From NCBI GenBank assembly GCA_014879435.1, contig JACSSB010000132.1:1-5567 (forward strand): 5,567 nt of DNA, in the 5' to 3' direction. Source of the DNA: Phycisphaerales bacterium (GTDB taxonomy: Bacteria > Pseudomonadota > Gammaproteobacteria > Competibacterales > Competibacteraceae). Below are positions 1 through 5,498 of the stretch, piece by piece; the first letter of the stretch is position 1; every line of letters starts with the position of its first letter. A program made the position numbers and the translations under genes. The notes under the pieces are model-generated. The model saw only the letters and a program-made list of their open reading frames with translations. It ran no database searches and was not told the DNA's origin.

Positions 1-428
1 GAGATCAGCGTACCCAGCGCCACCATACAGGTAGCTAGAAAATGCAGACCGGGTCCGACTTTCTCGCGCCCAAACAGCATGACACCCAGGAAACCCGCCT
101 CCAGAAAAAAGGCCGTCATCACCTCATAGGCCATCAACGGTCCAATGACCGGTCCCGCCTTTTCCGAAAAGGCCGACCAGTTGGTGCCGAACTGATAGGA
201 CATCACTACGCCCGAGACCACACCCATACCGAAGACGATAGCGAAAATCTTGCTCCAGTAGCGGTAGAGCTCGTCATAAACTGCATTGTCGGTCTTCAAC
301 CATAGTCCATTCAGCACTGCCAGAAAGCTGGCCAAACCGATGGTGAAAGACGGAAAGATGAAGTGAAATGAGAGCGTAAACGCGAATTGCAATCGCGCCA
401 GTAGAACGGCATCGAAAATTTCGCCCAT
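1..428 (-). CDS. cydA: Cytochrome bd ubiquinol oxidase subunit I, CioA-like (partial, N-terminal 142 codons)
   Basis: Subunit I of the cytochrome bd quinol oxidase, an inner-membrane enzyme that oxidises quinol and reduces O2 to water. The gene starts at the ATG at 428 and leaves the window, so only 142 codons are seen (the family is roughly 450-520 aa). It opens MGEIFDAVLLARLQFAFTL. His22 matches the conserved haem-ligand His19 of E. coli CydA. The block QFGTNWS (79-85) and the pair Glu102/Glu110 (YEVMTAFFLEAG, matching E. coli Glu99/Glu107) are family hallmarks. Hydrophobic stretches near 14-39, 61-78, 95-116 and 126-142 fit transmembrane helices. FPSFTIGLAS and FFLEAGFLGVMLFG look more like CioA (cyanide-insensitive, short Q-loop) than classical E. 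coli CydA, but the Q-loop lies outside the window, so the subtype is inferred. GAGGT sits 7 nt before the start. The gene follows ydeP after 12 nt, indicating one transcript; cydB would be expected further left. Confidence 0.95.
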   Translation of the reverse strand, partial: MGEIFDAVLLARLQFAFTLSFHFIFPSFTIGLASFLAVLNGLWLKTDNAVYDELYRYWSKIFAIVFGMGVVSGVVMSYQFGTNWSAFSEKAGPVIGPLMAYEVMTAFFLEAGFLGVMLFGREKVGPGLHFLATCMVALGTLI

Positions 429-440
429 TCTTTACCTCGC

Positions 441-2705
441 TTAGACCACGATACGTACCGGAATGGATTTAGCGGCAGGGGTACCACTGATCTTGTCATG
501 ATAATCAAGCGGTAACAGCGGATTGAGTTCTGGATAATATCCAGCCACCGAACCGCGAGATATGGGATAGTCCAGCACCGTCAGCCCCTCGACCCGTCGT
601 GAAATGCCATCGGTGCTGATCGTTTCCAAAGCGACGATCTGCTGATTTTCCAGTCCTCGCGCTTTGCGATCTTCTTCGTTGATGAACAGCACCATCCGGT
701 TGCCCCAGACGCCGCGATAGCGGTCATCGTTGCTGTAGATGGTGGTATTGAATTGATCGTGTGAGCGTACGGTCGCCAGACGCAGCATCGCGGCATCCGC
801 GACTGGCGTATTGACATGCAGGCCGGGCAGCAGCAGGAAATTCGCCTTGCCATTTGGCGTTGGCCAGACCCGTCGATGTGGTGGGACATCCAGATGAAAG
901 CCATCGGGGTCCTTCAGCTTCTCGTTGAAATCGCTGTAAATATCCGGGAATACTTTCGCGATCCAGTCGCGGATCAGCGCGTAATCCTGAGCAAACTCGG
1001 CCCAAGGAGTCTTACTGGCAGGCAGCGTTGCCATGGCCATACGACAGATAATCTCGACCTCGGGCATGCAATCCGGGCTGGCCGGTTCCAGCACCCCGCG
1101 CGAGGTGGTGACTTTGGCCACCATGTCCTCAATCGACTGTACTTGTTCACCTTTTGCCGTACGGATGATCTCGGAGCGGGCCACGACCGGCAGGATCAAC
1201 GCATCCTTAGCATGGACCAGATGGCCTCGGTTCAGCTTGGTGTTCACCCCAACACTCAGATCCAACCCGCGCATCGCGGCATAAGAGCGTTCGGTATCGG
1301 GAATCGCCCGCACGAAATTACCGCCCATGGCGAAAAACACGCGGGTCTCGCCACGCATCATGGCTTCGACCGCCTTCAACATGTGATGCCCCGGCTCACG
1401 CGGGGGCGCAAAACCAAAGACCTTTTCGATATTGTCCAGCAATGCGGCTGGTGGCTGCTCGTCGATACCGCAGGTTCGGTCACCTTGCACGTTCGAGTGC
1501 CCGCGAATCGGTACGATTCCGGCTCCTGGTTTACCGATATTTCCACGTAAAAATAATAAATTACAGGCTTGCTGTAACAGCTCAGACCCACGCTGATGCT
1601 GGGTCAACCCCATGCCATAGCACAGCATCGTCGCGTTCGAGCGGATATAGATTTCGGCGACGCGCCGGATCTGCGCTTCACTGACGCCAGAGTGTTCGAC
1701 GATCTCGGCCCAATCCTGCGCCAGCGCGTCTTGGCGCACGGCCTCCAATCCCACCGTATGTTCGTCGATAAAGGCGTGATCCAGCACCGGCTCGCCAGCG
1801 GCGTCACGCTCGAACAGAACCTTCATCATTCCCTTGAACAGCGCCAGATCGCCGCCGATCTTGATATGGACGAATTCACTGGCGATGTCGGTGTGCTGAA
1901 AGGTGGCCATCTGCACCACATCTTGCGGCGCGGTGAATTTGATCAGCGCCCGCTCCGGCATCGGATTGACTGCAACGATGGGGATACCGCGTTTACGTGC
2001 TTCGACCAGATTGGTCATCATCCGGGGTGAGTTGGAGCCAGTATTCTGCCCGATGATGAACAGCGCTTCGGTCTGGTCGAAATCGACCATGGTGCAGGTG
2101 CCCTTGCCGATTCCAATCGAGGGGGGCAATCCGCGGCTGGTCGGCTCATGGCACATGTTGGAGCAATCGGGGAAGTTATTGGTCCCGAATTCGCGCACGA
2201 AGACCGAATAGAGGAACGCCGTCTCATTCAGGGTCCGCCCCGAGGTGTAAAAATCTGCCTGATGGGGGCTATCGAGACCGCGCAGATGCTTCGCAATCAG
2301 CGCGAAAGCGTCATTCCAACTGACTGGTACATATTTGTCGCTGGCTGCGTCATAGCGCATCGGTTCGGTCAGCCGACCCTGCATTTCTAGCCAGTAATCG
2401 GATTGCTCCATCAATTCGCTGACGGTATGCGTGGCAAAGAAATCGCGAGTCACTCGATATCGAGTGGCCTCGAAAGCCAGTGCCTTAGCGCCGTTTTCGC
2501 AGAATTCTAGTCGCTGATGGCAGATTGGATCGGGAAAGGCGCAGCTCGGGCATTTGAAACCGCCGGGCTGGTTCATTGACAAGAGCGCACGCGATCCTTT
2601 GGCAAGAACGCTTTGTTTAATCAATACTTTTGCAGTCGCTGCGGCGGAACCCCAGCCACCGGCTGGTTGGCCATAGCGATGATATCGTGGCTGCTTGTCA
2701 CTCAT
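441..2705 (-). CDS. ydeP: FdhF/YdeP-family molybdopterin oxidoreductase
   Basis: A 754-aa molybdopterin oxidoreductase of the FdhF/YdeP family, colinear with E. coli YdeP (about 759 aa). E. coli YdeP is linked to acid resistance, but its substrate is not established. The sequence shows GGWG (16-19), Cys52-x2-Cys55 and Cys69 (CPSCAFPDP...CENGAKA) as probable Fe-S ligands, and FPDCSNMCHEPTS (178-190). There Cys185-His186 occupies the place of the Sec-His of formate dehydrogenase H, so Mo would be Cys-ligated. Further blocks are GxNxGxNxPRM (219-229), GKPGAG (391-396), GHSNVQGDRT (402-411) and the C-terminal dinucleotide-binding motif RSHDQFNTTIY (647-657). No Tat signal is visible, so it is probably cytoplasmic. 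The frame is open 16 codons further, but the ATG at 2705 has a GGGGGC Shine-Dalgarno just upstream and gives the family N-terminus. It ends 12 nt before cydA. Formate dehydrogenase activity should not be assumed; the electron acceptor is unknown. Confidence 0.93.
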   Translation of the reverse strand: MSDKQPRYHRYGQPAGGWGSAAATAKVLIKQSVLAKGSRALLSMNQPGGFKCPSCAFPDPICHQRLEFCENGAKALAFEATRYRVTRDFFATHTVSELMEQSDYWLEMQGRLTEPMRYDAASDKYVPVSWNDAFALIAKHLRGLDSPHQADFYTSGRTLNETAFLYSVFVREFGTNNFPDCSNMCHEPTSRGLPPSIGIGKGTCTMVDFDQTEALFIIGQNTGSNSPRMMTNLVEARKRGIPIVAVNPMPERALIKFTAPQDVVQMATFQHTDIASEFVHIKIGGDLALFKGMMKVLFERDAAGEPVLDHAFIDEHTVGLEAVRQDALAQDWAEIVEHSGVSEAQIRRVAEIYIRSNATMLCYGMGLTQHQRGSELLQQACNLLFLRGNIGKPGAGIVPIRGHSNVQGDRTCGIDEQPPAALLDNIEKVFGFAPPREPGHHMLKAVEAMMRGETRVFFAMGGNFVRAIPDTERSYAAMRGLDLSVGVNTKLNRGHLVHAKDALILPVVARSEIIRTAKGEQVQSIEDMVAKVTTSRGVLEPASPDCMPEVEIICRMAMATLPASKTPWAEFAQDYALIRDWIAKVFPDIYSDFNEKLKDPDGFHLDVPPHRRVWPTPNGKANFLLLPGLHVNTPVADAAMLRLATVRSHDQFNTTIYSNDDRYRGVWGNRMVLFINEEDRKARGLENQQIVALETISTDGISRRVEGLTVLDYPISRGSVAGYYPELNPLLPLDYHDKISGTPAAKSIPVRIVV

Positions 2706-2756
2706 ATCGCCCCCAGAAATATGACATTCATGGTGGACGATTAGTTTACACATAAT

Positions 2757-2776
2757 TTGAGCGGCTATTCGCTCAA
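2757..2776. repeat. Perfect inverted repeat upstream of ydeP, possible operator
   Basis: Arms TTGAGCG (2757-2763) and CGCTCAA (2770-2776) are perfect reverse complements with a 6-nt spacer. The repeat overlaps the last 2 nt of the candidate ydeP -10 box and covers the expected start of transcription, the usual place for a repressor site. It is longer than an FNR box (TTGAT-N4-ATCAA) and does not match one. It could also form a hairpin at the 5' end of the ydeP mRNA. Confidence 0.45.
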
Positions 2777-2803
2777 GATACGAAATAATTTATGAACTGT
2801 CTC
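2775..2803 (-). promoter_or_regulatory. Candidate sigma70-type promoter for ydeP-cydA
   Basis: On the minus strand, GAGACA (2803-2798, 4/6 match to TTGACA) and TATCTT (2780-2775, 4/6 match to TATAAT) are separated by 17 nt of AT-rich DNA. This would give an untranslated leader of roughly 60 nt before the ydeP ATG. The match is modest, but spacing, AT content and position in the 178-nt gap after sodB are right, so ydeP-cydA may be expressed separately from sodB. Confidence 0.3.
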
Positions 2804-2883
2804 ACACGAACGACTGATACCGCAGAATCCCTCCCAGTGAGTCCCGAGCCGCCCGGCTGGGTGCGAACTCGGAACGATTGATC

Positions 2884-3603
2884 TCAACTTGCCAGATTTT
2901 GCGCGGCAAAGTCCCAGTTGATCAGCCGATCCAGCACAGCAGCGACATAATCGGCCCGCCGATTCTGGTAATCCAGATAATAGGCGTGCTCCCAAACATC
3001 AATGGTTAGCAAGGGTTTCTGGCCCTGCACCAGCGGAGTATCGGCGTTGCCGGTCTTGACCACCGCCAACTTGTCACCATCCTGCACCAACCAAGCCCAA
3101 CCGCTACCGAACTGGCTGGTAGCCGCCTTGGCGAATTCCGTCTTGAATGGCTCAAAACCGCCAAAAGATTTCTCGATCATCTCCGCTAGTGCACCGCTTG
3201 GCTTGCCGCCTCCTTTGGGATTCAAACTGTTCCAGTAAAAGCTATGGTTCCAGACCTGCGCAGCATTATTGAAGATCAAGGTCTGATTGGAACTAGCACT
3301 CGCTTTGATCACTTCCACCAAGGACTGGTCAGCCAGCGAGGTACCTTCCACCAGCTTATTGAGATTATTCACATAACCCTGATGATGCTTACCGTAGTGA
3401 AAATTGAGGGTGCGCGCCGAAATGACCGGTTCCAGCGCATTTTCAGCATAAGGGAGTGGTGGCAAGGTGAAAGGGTTGGCAGCAGCGGCGCGGGCTGGAC
3501 GTGAACCGATCAAGCCACCAAACGCCAGCGCGGTGGAACCAACTAGCAGCGTGTTCAGGAATTGGCGGCGATTTTGATGGGGAGTAAACAGCGTGGAAGG
3601 CAT
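2884..3603 (-). CDS. sodB: Fe-type superoxide dismutase with Tat signal peptide
   Basis: A 239-aa Fe/Mn-family superoxide dismutase, which converts superoxide to H2O2 and O2. Metal ligands align as His69 (FHYGKHH), His120 (AAQVWNHSFYW), Asp202 and His206 (DVWEHAYYLDY); Tyr77 matches active-site Tyr34 of E. coli FeSOD. Gln116 in NNAAQVWNH, and Ala187 at the position where MnSOD carries its Gln, point to the iron type. The first ~39 residues are an extension absent from cytoplasmic FeSOD: NRRQFLN (11-17), a hydrophobic run (18-33) and PARA|A, a good signal-peptidase site after Ala39. This is a twin-arginine signal, so the enzyme is probably exported already folded to the periplasm. The ATG at 3603 is chosen because AGGAG lies 8 nt upstream and the Tat motif then begins at residue 12; an upstream ATG at 3666 would add 21 residues that spoil the signal. 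It is followed 178 nt later by ydeP in the same direction. Confidence 0.95.
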   Translation of the reverse strand: MPSTLFTPHQNRRQFLNTLLVGSTALAFGGLIGSRPARAAAANPFTLPPLPYAENALEPVISARTLNFHYGKHHQGYVNNLNKLVEGTSLADQSLVEVIKASASSNQTLIFNNAAQVWNHSFYWNSLNPKGGGKPSGALAEMIEKSFGGFEPFKTEFAKAATSQFGSGWAWLVQDGDKLAVVKTGNADTPLVQGQKPLLTIDVWEHAYYLDYQNRRADYVAAVLDRLINWDFAAQNLAS

Positions 3604-3757
3604 CAGCAGTGCTCCTGGAAGGGTTGGGTTCACATCAGGCAAAGGACCAAACGTTCGACCACACATCGAAAGTCTAGTCGGTCGGGAGTGAACTGTTCAT
3701 TTCCCTATGGAGCTGGCGATTCCTTGACACTTCCGTTGCGGCAAAACTCCAGAGTGT
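3604..3757. other. moaA-sodB intergenic region
   Basis: This 154-nt gap should hold the sodB promoter, but no pair of -35/-10 boxes stands out. It contains a short palindrome, TGAAC-T-GTTCA (3689-3699), about 86-96 nt before the sodB ATG, which could be an operator but is short enough to be chance. The sodB ribosome site AGGAG (complement at 3612-3616) closes the region. No strong terminator after moaA is visible. Confidence 0.4.
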
Positions 3758-4786
3758 TCAGCCGCCGGTGTGACTCATATGACGCAGGATGACTGGTTGA
3801 CCGCCGAGCTGAAATTCGTGGCCATGCGGCTTGATCGCCATGGCAGCAATGATCGCTTGTTTGAGCCGTTCGCGATCACTGGGATGGGCGCGCAGCACAT
3901 GACGTAAATCCACCGAATGTTCCTGCCCGAGACAGAGTAGCAAGCGACCTTCGGCGGAAACACGCACCCGGTTACAGTCACCACAGAAATGATGACTGTG
4001 CGGAGAAATAAAACCGATGCGGCTACCGCTTCCCGAAACCCGATAGTAGCGTGAAGGGCCTCCGGTGCTCTCAGTGGTAGGCGTCAGGGAAAAAACCTTC
4101 TCCAGATCGGCGCGGATGGCATCGCTGGAGTAGTAGCTTTCGGCGCGATCATGATCACTGAGTACGCCCAGCGGCATTTCCTCAATGAAGCTGATATCCA
4201 GCCCTTGATCAAGAGCGAAACGAGCCAAATCGATTACCTCGTCGTGATTGCGATGTTTGAGAATCACCGCATTCAACTTGAGGCGCTCAAAACCGGCGGC
4301 TTGGGCGACCTGGATGCCACGCAGCACTTTTTCCAGTTCGCCAATCCGGGTGATGCGACGGAAGCGCTCCGGCTTCAGGCTATCTAGGCTGATATTAAGT
4401 CGGGCCACTCCAGCTTCCTTGAGCGTCACTGCCCATCGTTCCAGTTGCGAGCCGTTGGTGGTCAACACCAACTCCGCCAATCCGTGTGCGCGCAACCGAC
4501 CCAGTTCTTGAAATAGCCAGGATACGTTGCTCCGTACCAGCGGTTCGCCACCAGTGATACGAATTTTGCGAATGCCTAGTTCGACGAAGGCACGCCCCAG
4601 CTCTGCCAGTTCCTCCAGGGTTAGAACCCGAGCACGCGGCAAGAAGTGCATGCGCTCGCTCATGCAGTAGACACAGCGGAAATCGCAGCGATCAGTCACC
4701 GAAATCCGTACGTAGTTCACCTGACGGCCAAAGCGATCCACCAGCGGCGTAGTGGTGGAAACGGGGCTACCGGCTCGGACATGCAC
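3758..4786 (-). CDS. moaA: GTP 3',8-cyclase MoaA (molybdenum cofactor biosynthesis)
   Basis: A 342-aa radical SAM enzyme that, with MoaC, converts GTP to cyclic pyranopterin monophosphate, the first step of molybdenum cofactor synthesis in the cytoplasm. The N-terminal cluster motif Cys34-x3-Cys38-x2-Cys41 (CDFRCVYC) binds the SAM [4Fe-4S] cluster. GGEP is at 79-82. The C-terminal cluster motif Cys268-x2-Cys271-x13-Cys285 (FCGDCNRVR...CLG) binds the GTP-side cluster and is specific to MoaA within radical SAM proteins. The C-terminal Gly341-Gly342 is the conserved MoaA tail. Length and all motifs are complete. The start is a GTG: GAGGT lies 7 nt upstream, the frame is closed upstream by a TGA at 4823-4825, and the ATG at 4780-4782 is out of frame. 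The stop of a 12-codon frame overlaps this ribosome site, suggesting translational coupling. It probably supplies cofactor for molybdoenzymes such as the nearby YdeP; no other moa genes are in the window. Confidence 0.97.
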   Translation of the reverse strand: MHVRAGSPVSTTTPLVDRFGRQVNYVRISVTDRCDFRCVYCMSERMHFLPRARVLTLEELAELGRAFVELGIRKIRITGGEPLVRSNVSWLFQELGRLRAHGLAELVLTTNGSQLERWAVTLKEAGVARLNISLDSLKPERFRRITRIGELEKVLRGIQVAQAAGFERLKLNAVILKHRNHDEVIDLARFALDQGLDISFIEEMPLGVLSDHDRAESYYSSDAIRADLEKVFSLTPTTESTGGPSRYYRVSGSGSRIGFISPHSHHFCGDCNRVRVSAEGRLLLCLGQEHSVDLRHVLRAHPSDRERLKQAIIAAMAIKPHGHEFQLGGQPVILRHMSHTGG

Positions 4787-4796
4787 GCGAAGTACC

Positions 4797-4835
4797 TCAG
4801 GTTGGACGGGGTAGAAATAATTTCATATCCACCAT
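4797..4835 (-). CDS. Possible 12-residue leader peptide before moaA
   Basis: A 13-codon frame encoding MVDMKLFLPRPT. It has the best ribosome-binding site of the region: GAGGAGG 8 nt before its ATG. Its TGA stop overlaps the GAGGT ribosome site of moaA, so ribosomes ending here would finish beside the moaA start. That geometry fits a translated leader that controls or couples moaA translation. The peptide has no recognisable family, and no run of one amino acid that would mark a classical attenuator. Without comparative data it could be an accidental frame, and the strong SD might simply be a remnant or part of a riboswitch fold. Confidence 0.35.
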   Translation of the reverse strand: MVDMKLFLPRPT

Positions 4836-4836
4836 A

Positions 4837-4968
4837 TCAAAAACCTCCTCTGGGATAGCCGCCGCGAAGGAATACCTCCTCGGAGGTAAGCAGGCCGGAA
4901 TCAGACCCGTAGATCTGGGAGACGGCATGGTGCGAGTCTCCAAAAATCCTCGGATTCGGGTGATTCAT
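4837..4968 (-). CDS. Small 43-aa open frame in the moaA leader, unknown
   Basis: A 43-aa frame from the ATG at 4968, beginning MNHPNPRIFGDSHH, with a middle segment SGLLTSEEVF and ending LRGGYPRGGF. It stops one nucleotide before the ATG of the 12-residue frame. The Gly/aromatic C-terminus looks like the core of a modified peptide or like the tail of a larger protein. It lies directly before a radical SAM gene, but that gene is MoaA and not a peptide maturase, so a RiPP role is not supported. The ribosome site is poor: an AGG lies 17 nt before the ATG, or 11 nt before an in-frame TTG two codons earlier. An in-frame TAA closes it just upstream. I do not recognise a family; it may be a true small protein, a leader peptide or a chance frame in a structured RNA. 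Confidence 0.25.
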   Translation of the reverse strand: MNHPNPRIFGDSHHAVSQIYGSDSGLLTSEEVFLRGGYPRGGF

Positions 4969-5015
4969 CAGCAATCGTTTTTAAGCCTGCTAGGAGGCCA
5001 CAGGAGACATTCTCC
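4842..5015 (-). promoter_or_regulatory. Structured moaA mRNA leader with alternative SD/anti-SD pairings
   Basis: Read as RNA from the minus strand, the leader has, in order: GGAGA-AUG-UCUCC (hairpin, 5015-5003); a CCUCCU segment (4997-4992); UACCUCC-GA-GGAGGUA (4888-4873, a 6-bp stem with CGAG loop after loop closure); and GAGGAGG (4850-4844), the SD of the 12-residue frame. Either CCUCC segment can pair with either GGAGG segment. Several exclusive folds therefore hide or expose the SD, as in a translational riboswitch. moaA of E. coli is preceded by the molybdenum cofactor (Moco) riboswitch, so such a role is plausible, but I could not align this leader to that motif by eye. Confidence 0.35.
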
Positions 5016-5350
5016 AAACAAACCATCTTAGGGATCGAAATAAGTAGAAAAACGCCTTAAAGCGCCTGTCAGTCGGTTTAATACGGCAATTGAGTCGGTA
5101 GACTTGAATCATTGGTCGATTACACGTTCACCCATGGATGACTTTATTCGGCCGCAGTACGTTTTTCAGCAAGGGTCAGGGTACAGGTACCACTGTCATT
5201 GGGTAGCTGGCAGTACTGATCAAAACAGTATCGTCATTTTTCTAGGCGATTGTAGTACCGGGAAAATTTTTGTCTCGGCTACCTCGAATTGATGGGCCAA
5301 AACGTTGTCTTTAGTTTAGGGGTGAAAATCGCCTTGTTCTGGATTTTCAG

Positions 5351-5367
5351 ATGTCCCTGTCGTTGGG
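5351..5367 (+). repeat. Diverged single copy of the edge repeat core
   Basis: ATGTCCCTGTCGTTGGG matches the core ATGTCCCCGTTTATGGG of the 22-bp tandem repeats at 13 of 17 positions, including both conserved ends (ATGTCCC and TGGG), in the same orientation. It lies 151 bp to the left of the first tandem copy. It may be an outlying binding site for the same protein. Confidence 0.4.
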
Positions 5368-5382
5368 TTTGACCACTTTGGT

Positions 5383-5397
5383 TTTTTCATTGAAAAA
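5383..5397. repeat. Short perfect palindrome TTTTTCA-T-TGAAAAA
   Basis: Seven-base arms TTTTTCA and TGAAAAA are separated by a single T. AT-only-rich arms make a chance origin possible. It sits between the diverged repeat copy and the GTTTAAA run and could be a further protein-binding site. As RNA it would be too weak to terminate transcription. Confidence 0.3.
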
Positions 5398-5411
5398 CGA
5401 CGACGACGCTC

Positions 5412-5461
5412 GTTTAAAAGCGTTTAAATATGTTTAAAAGAATGTTTAAAGAATGTTTAGT
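5412..5461 (+). repeat. Helically phased GTTTAAA direct repeats
   Basis: GTTTAAA occurs at 5412, 5422, 5432 and 5444, and a fifth variant GTTTAGT at 5455. Start-to-start spacings are 10, 10, 12 and 11 bp, about one helical turn each, so all copies face the same side of the DNA. This favours intrinsic bending, cooperative protein binding or easy unwinding. Confidence 0.7.
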
Positions 5462-5498
5462 GTGCGAATTTACTTTTAAAATCAATAAATTACAATAC

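Noticed and set aside
816..1550. Long plus-strand open frame (244 codons) opposite ydeP
   Set aside because: It lies wholly inside the well-supported ydeP gene on the other strand and shows no recognisable protein motifs; it is a shadow frame.
441..2753. Start of ydeP at the upstream ATG (2753)
   Set aside because: The extra 16 residues are not family-like, the frame would overlap the inverted repeat's downstream leader, and the ATG at 2705 has its own GGGGGC ribosome site.
2820..2880. Hairpin after sodB (AGCC-GGGC-GGCT with outer GAGT/ACTC) as a rho-independent terminator
   Set aside because: The inner stem is only 4 bp, the outer pairing needs an asymmetric internal loop, and there is no T-run after it.
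2793..3699. Shared 8-mer TGAACTGT upstream of ydeP (2793) and sodB (3689), suggesting a common regulator
   Set aside because: Two gaps of 178 and 154 nt are expected to share an 8-mer by chance about 0.4 times on one strand, so the match carries little weight.
3758..4968. RiPP cluster: precursor peptide plus radical SAM maturase
   Set aside because: The radical SAM protein has the MoaA C-terminal Cys-x2-Cys-x13-Cys cluster and terminal Gly-Gly and lacks a peptide-recognition or SPASM domain, so it is a GTP cyclase.
5048..5065. CGCT-TTAA-GGCG followed by five T on the minus strand as a terminator
   Set aside because: A 3-bp stem plus one G-U pair is too weak, and there is no gene to its right that would need it.
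5104..5292. Plus-strand 62-codon frame
   Set aside because: TTG start, no ribosome site before it or before the internal ATG at 5134, no recognisable family, and in a region of atypical composition. Not enough to call a gene.
5372..5387. ACCA-CTT-TGGT followed by six T on the plus strand as a terminator
   Set aside because: The stem is only 4 bp with a 3-nt loop and there is no plus-strand gene ahead of it.
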